From assembly GCA_036924855.1 (NCBI GenBank), contig JBAGRP010000001.1:2480001-2544000 (forward strand): a stretch of DNA of 64,000 bases. The letters run 5' to 3'. Of the stretch, positions 60,801 through 64,000 are shown piece after piece. The stretch comes from Nitrobacteraceae bacterium AZCC 2146 (GTDB lineage Bacteria > Pseudomonadota > Alphaproteobacteria > Rhizobiales > Xanthobacteraceae). Below the pieces are notes generated by a model that was given only the letters and a program-made list of their open reading frames with translations, was not told the DNA's origin and did no database searches. The position numbers were made by a program, and so were the translations under genes. Position 1 is the first letter of the stretch. Every line of letters begins with the position of its first letter.

Positions 60801-62702
60801 ATGAAAGCCCGCGCGCTGCAAACGCCGATCGCCGTGGTGCTGGCCGGCCTGTGGGCCGCGGCGCTGGCGTTCGGCCATGGCCGCGGCGACGTCGGCTTCC
60901 TCGATCGCCTTGAGGCGACGCTGACCGATCTGCGCGTGCTGGCGCGCGGCGTCAGGACGCCCCCCGATCTGGTGACCATTGTCGCCATCGACGATGCGGT
61001 GGTGCGCGAACAGGGCAGCTACCCGCTGCCCCGCGCCACGCTGGCGAACATTATCGATGAGATCGCGCGCCACAAGCCGAAAGTCGTCGTCGTCGATCTG
61101 CTGCTGGTCGATGCCGGCACGCGCGAGAGCGATGCGGCGCTGGCGCGGTCGCTCGGCAACACCCATGCGGTGATTGCCGCCGCCGCGGTGTTTGACGAAA
61201 CCAGGCAGACGGTGGCCGCGCAAGGCGACGGACCACTGGCACATCTGCCCACCGCCGCGCGATTCCTGCTGCCGCTGAAAGCCTTCGCCGATCACGCCGG
61301 CGTCGGCGTCGTCAATGTGACCACCGACCAAAGCGGGATTCCACGCTCAGTTCCGATGCTGTTTCGCTCCAATGACGCCGTGCTGGTGTCGCTGCCGCTG
61401 CGCGTCGCTTCCGCGGTATCACGCGACGATCCGAAGATCGCGCCGGACAATTTTGTGCTGGCAGGAAACGACGTCCCGACCGATGTCGGCCATTCGCTGC
61501 CGGTGTCGTTCTACGGCCCGCGCGGCACGATCCGTACCATCGGCGCGTCCGCGGCGCTGAACGGCAAACTGGCGCGCGCCGACATCGAGGATCGCGTCGT
61601 GGTGATCGGCGTGACCGTCACCGGCGGCGGCGACTTCTTCCCGACGCCGTTCGATCCGGTGATGCCCGGCGTCGAGGTGATCTCCACGGCGATCACGCAT
61701 CTGCTGGCCAAGGATGCGCTGGTCCGCAACCCATCGGTGCGCCTCGCCGACGCCATTGTCGCGATCCTGCTGGCGATGAGTTCGATCGGGCTGCTGGCGT
61801 GGCGACGCAGCGTCGTCGGCCTCGTCGCGATCGCAGCGGTCGCGGCGATCTGGGCGACCGTCAATGTCGTCGCCTATGCCCATGGCATCTGGATGAGCGC
61901 CGCGCTGCCGATCGCCGCTGCCGGACCGCCCGTCATCCTGTTCGGCGCGCTGCAGATCTGGATCGGCCGGCGACGCGCCCAGCACTTCGCAGCCAAGAGC
62001 AGCCTGCTGCAGCAATTCCAGGCGCCCGGCCTGCGCCAATGGCTGGAGAAGAATCCGGACTTCCTGCTCGAACCGATCCATCAAAACGCCGCCGTCGTCT
62101 TCATCGACCTGTCGCGCTTCACTGCACTGAGCGAAACGCTGGACGCCGATGCGCTTCGCGATCTGCTGAAATCATTCCATGCGCTGATCGATCAGGAAGC
62201 GGTGGCGCAAGGCGGCGTGGTCACCAGCTTCATGGGCGACGGCGCGATGATCCTGTTCGGCCTGCCCGAAGCAACGGCAGCCGACGCCGGCAATGCCGTT
62301 CGCTGCTGCGTCGGCCTGTCCGCCCGCACCGAACAATGGCTCGGGGATCTGCCCGCGGAGATCGCCGACCAGATCGACTTCAAGGTCGGCGCGCATTTCG
62401 GCGAGATCGTCGCATCCAGGCTGGGCGGCGGCAGCTACCAGCACATCACCGCGACCGGCGATACCGTCAATGTCGCAAGCCGCCTGATGGAAGTCGCGGC
62501 GAGCCACGGCGCCGAAGTCGCCCTGAGCGACGACATGCTGCGCGCGGCGGGCGAATCTCCGATGCTGACCTCGGGCACGCTCACCGGTCCATCCGAGATG
62601 CAGCTCCGTGGCCGCGCCGGCGCCATCAGCGTCTGGCTGTGGCACAATGGCAAACCGACGCGTGGGATTCTCGGGGAGGTCTCGGATGAACAACGCCTTT
62701 GA
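60801..62702 (+). CDS. CHASE2-domain class III adenylate/guanylate cyclase
   Basis: A 633-residue membrane cyclase. An N-terminal helix leads to a periplasmic CHASE2 sensor (about 30-310; VTIVAIDDAVVREQGSYPLP, VVVDLLLVDAG, GGGDFFPTPFDPVMPGVEVI). Three membrane helices (about 315-395) and a class III cyclase domain (about 425-600) follow. The metal-binding Asp residues lie in VVFIDLSRFTAL and SFMGDGAMILFG, and the transition-state Asn/Arg in TGDTVNVASRLME. It converts ATP to cAMP in response to a periplasmic cue, with FecR upstream and RidA overlapping downstream (17 bases). All essential residues are visible. Confidence 0.92.
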   Translation: MKARALQTPIAVVLAGLWAAALAFGHGRGDVGFLDRLEATLTDLRVLARGVRTPPDLVTIVAIDDAVVREQGSYPLPRATLANIIDEIARHKPKVVVVDLLLVDAGTRESDAALARSLGNTHAVIAAAAVFDETRQTVAAQGDGPLAHLPTAARFLLPLKAFADHAGVGVVNVTTDQSGIPRSVPMLFRSNDAVLVSLPLRVASAVSRDDPKIAPDNFVLAGNDVPTDVGHSLPVSFYGPRGTIRTIGASAALNGKLARADIEDRVVVIGVTVTGGGDFFPTPFDPVMPGVEVISTAITHLLAKDALVRNPSVRLADAIVAILLAMSSIGLLAWRRSVVGLVAIAAVAAIWATVNVVAYAHGIWMSAALPIAAAGPPVILFGALQIWIGRRRAQHFAAKSSLLQQFQAPGLRQWLEKNPDFLLEPIHQNAAVVFIDLSRFTALSETLDADALRDLLKSFHALIDQEAVAQGGVVTSFMGDGAMILFGLPEATAADAGNAVRCCVGLSARTEQWLGDLPAEIADQIDFKVGAHFGEIVASRLGGGSYQHITATGDTVNVASRLMEVAASHGAEVALSDDMLRAAGESPMLTSGTLTGPSEMQLRGRAGAISVWLWHNGKPTRGILGEVSDEQRL

Positions 62703-63099
62703 TACGATCCGACGCATCAACCCGCCCGAACTCGGTGAGCCGCCCGGCTATTCGCAGATCGTGGAGATCCGCGGCAGCCGCATGATCTTCATCGCCGGAC
62801 AGACGGCGTTGGATCAGCGCGGCGAACTGGTCGGCAAGAATGATTTTACCGCACAGGCGGATCAGGTATTTCGCAATCTGGCGATCGCGCTGCAGGCGGT
62901 GGATTGCACGCCGAGCCATCTGGTCAAGCTGACGGTGTTTGTGCGGGATATGGAAAATCTGGCGGCCTACCGCGAAGCCCGCAACCGCTTCTTCGCCACC
63001 GTCACGCCGCCCGCCGCCCCGGCGATCACGCTGGTCGAAGTCTCAAAACTCTACGGCCCGGATTTCCTGATCGAGATCGAGGCGATCGCCGCGGCGTGA
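62686..63099 (+). CDS. RidA family protein (enamine/imine deaminase)
   Basis: A 137-residue RidA/YjgF-type protein that hydrolyses reactive enamines/imines formed by PLP enzymes. Seen: MIFIAGQTALDQRGELVGKN, DFTAQADQVFRNLAIALQAV, HLVKLTVFVRDMENLAAYRE, TPPAAPAITLVEVSKLYGPD; the canonical catalytic Arg (usually in a PARS/PART sequence) is replaced by PAAPA here, so the deaminase role is weakened and this may be a divergent subgroup. ATG 62686 has GGGGAGGT upstream. It overlaps the cyclase end by 17 bases and is translationally coupled. Confidence 0.85.
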   Translation: MNNAFDTIRRINPPELGEPPGYSQIVEIRGSRMIFIAGQTALDQRGELVGKNDFTAQADQVFRNLAIALQAVDCTPSHLVKLTVFVRDMENLAAYREARNRFFATVTPPAAPAITLVEVSKLYGPDFLIEIEAIAAA

Positions 63100-63229
63100 C
63101 CGGATGCGCGCGATGGCTGTCGTCCGCGATCGTCGCTGTGGTGAGTCTGCCTCGCTGGCGCCCAGCCTACGATCTGCTGCCCGGCAAGCGCCTGACGCAC
63201 TACGTTTAAGTCGCGTCGAGCGACGCCGC

Positions 63230-63475
63230 TCAGTTGCTGGCGCCGCCCAGCGCGGTCCTGTTGCCGGCGTCGCGGGACGGCACCGAGACATGGACCTCAT
63301 GACCCTCGCGTACCGCAAGCGAGGCGGCCGCCACCGCAGCCTCGAAGGCGGATTCCTTGGTGGCGAAGGTGCCCTCGACATCGCCGTCGTGGAGAACGCC
63401 CCAGGTGCTGCGGATTTCCGGGCCGTCGATTTCGATTTTGCCGGTTTCGATAATGGCGTAAGTCGCTAGTCCCAT
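63230..63475 (-). CDS. Small hypothetical protein (DUF2188-like)
   Basis: An 81-residue protein starting MGLATYAIIETGKIEIDGPE with GTFATKESAFEAAVAAASLA and VREGHEVHVSVPSRD: a beta-beta-alpha-beta pattern typical of small DUF2188-like proteins of unknown role. ATG 63475 follows AGGAGG. It is divergent from the YbaK gene (88 bp between starts). The longer reading up to 63859 overlaps ybaK antisense and is rejected. Confidence 0.7.
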   Translation of the reverse strand: MGLATYAIIETGKIEIDGPEIRSTWGVLHDGDVEGTFATKESAFEAAVAAASLAVREGHEVHVSVPSRDAGNRTALGGASN

Positions 63476-63562
63476 GACGGCCTCCTGCGGTTTCGCAGAG
63501 AAAACGTGAAGCACGACGACAGGTTCCAGCGCCCGGCGCCGGAGCGGAGAACGGAGGTCGGC

Positions 63563-64000
63563 ATGTCGAAAACCACCCGTGCGACGCTGGCGCTGACAAA
63601 ACTCGGCGTCCCCTTCACGCTGCACAGCTATGACTACGATCCCGATGCCGACAGTATCGGCCTGCAGGCAGCGTCCGCGCTCGGTATCGAACCCCGGCGG
63701 ATGCTGAAGACGCTGATGGCCGAAGTCGATGGCCGGCCGGTCTGCGTCGTGGTGCCGTCGGACAAGGAGGTCAGCATGAAGAAGCTCGCCGCGGCATTTC
63801 ATGGCAAGGCCGCGAAAATGATGCGCCCGGCCGATGCCGAGCGACTGACCGGCTATCATGTCGGCGGCATCAGCCCGTTCGCGCCCAAAAAGCGCGTGCC
63901 GGTGGCGATCGAGCAGGCCGCGCTCGGCGAGACCACGGTCTATCTCAATGGCGGCCAGCGCGGGCGGCAGATCGAGATCGCTCCCGACGATGCGCGCAAG
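63563..64000 (+). CDS. ybaK: Cys-tRNA(Pro)/Cys-tRNA(Cys) deacylase YbaK, 3' end outside window
   Basis: Editing enzyme that removes cysteine mischarged on tRNA-Pro. ATG 63563 follows ACGGAGGTCGGC. The frame is open to the window end (146 codons; about 155-160 expected). Seen: KLGVPFTLHSYDYDPD, GLQAASALGIEPRRMLKTLM, the active-site region VCVVVPSDKEVSMKKLAAAF with the family Lys residues, HVGGISPFAPKKRVPVAIEQ and VYLNGGQRGRQIEIAP. These match YbaK rather than the ProXp-ala group. Only the last codons are missing. Confidence 0.92.
   Translation, partial: MSKTTRATLALTKLGVPFTLHSYDYDPDADSIGLQAASALGIEPRRMLKTLMAEVDGRPVCVVVPSDKEVSMKKLAAAFHGKAAKMMRPADAERLTGYHVGGISPFAPKKRVPVAIEQAALGETTVYLNGGQRGRQIEIAPDDARK

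Overview
The window looks like a Bradyrhizobiaceae/Nitrobacteraceae alphaproteobacterium (Bradyrhizobium, Rhodopseudomonas, Afipia, Nitrobacter range). Grounds: the high-GC housekeeping block on the right (rluD, rpoH, purA, ridA, ybaK), paired H-NS/HvrA-type proteins with a TWSGRGKQPRWL-type core, many Bradyrhizobium-style small hypothetical genes, and GTAGCCCG...-type intergenic palindromes. Species cannot be fixed from sequence alone. LAYOUT. 1-8.3 kb is an exopolysaccharide locus: BY-kinase/chain-length regulator (5'-truncated by the window), Wza-type outer-membrane export lipoprotein, polymerase/ligase-like membrane protein, an anchored protein, a small membrane protein, then an IS630 copy and the initiating polyprenyl-phosphate sugar transferase. 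8.3-16.5 kb is accessory DNA: two H-NS paralogs, several short SD-supported hypothetical genes, a DUF2182/DUF1326 pair, and long stretches without convincing genes. A tRNA 3'-end remnant near 12.96 kb hints that the left part may itself be an older insertion. 16.5-40.2 kb is a genomic island bounded by a 41-bp direct repeat: the 3' half of tRNA-Glu(CTC) at 40.19 kb and its copy at 16.53 kb. Its tyrosine integrase is wrecked (N-terminal frameshifts, catalytic Tyr lost to an IS110 insertion). That IS110 copy is itself split by a 2.57-kb serine-recombinase element; removing it would restore a 342-codon transposase ORF exactly. After the mobile part the island carries a chimeric OpgC gene, a MASE1 hybrid kinase/LuxR regulator pair, a four-carbon sugar-acid operon (KdgT-like permease, DUF1537 kinase, PdxA2-type dehydrogenase, DeoR regulator) with a TTGCGCAA operator cluster, and a degradative cluster. 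The degradative cluster has a GntR regulator, a double-barrel protein, an AA_synth (PF06684) protein, an enamidase-like amidohydrolase, a TctC-type binding protein and a FAD monooxygenase, flanked by broken HpaB, MFS and AraC genes. 40.2-64 kb is mostly core genome: rluD, rpoH with its terminator, a CDP-glycerol-type glycosyltransferase, a PilZ protein, a large autotransporter, purA, an NmrA-type epimerase divergent from a CadC-like regulator, FecR plus CHASE2-adenylate cyclase, RidA and Cys-tRNA(Pro) deacylase. These genes are interspersed with repeats and small unknown proteins. HOW IT WORKS TOGETHER. The EPS genes form an initiation-polymerisation-export pathway. The island is a decayed tRNA-Glu element that has delivered two carbon-source modules, each with its own regulator and a recognisable palindromic operator. 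No CRISPR array, rRNA operon or recognisable anti-phage system was seen.
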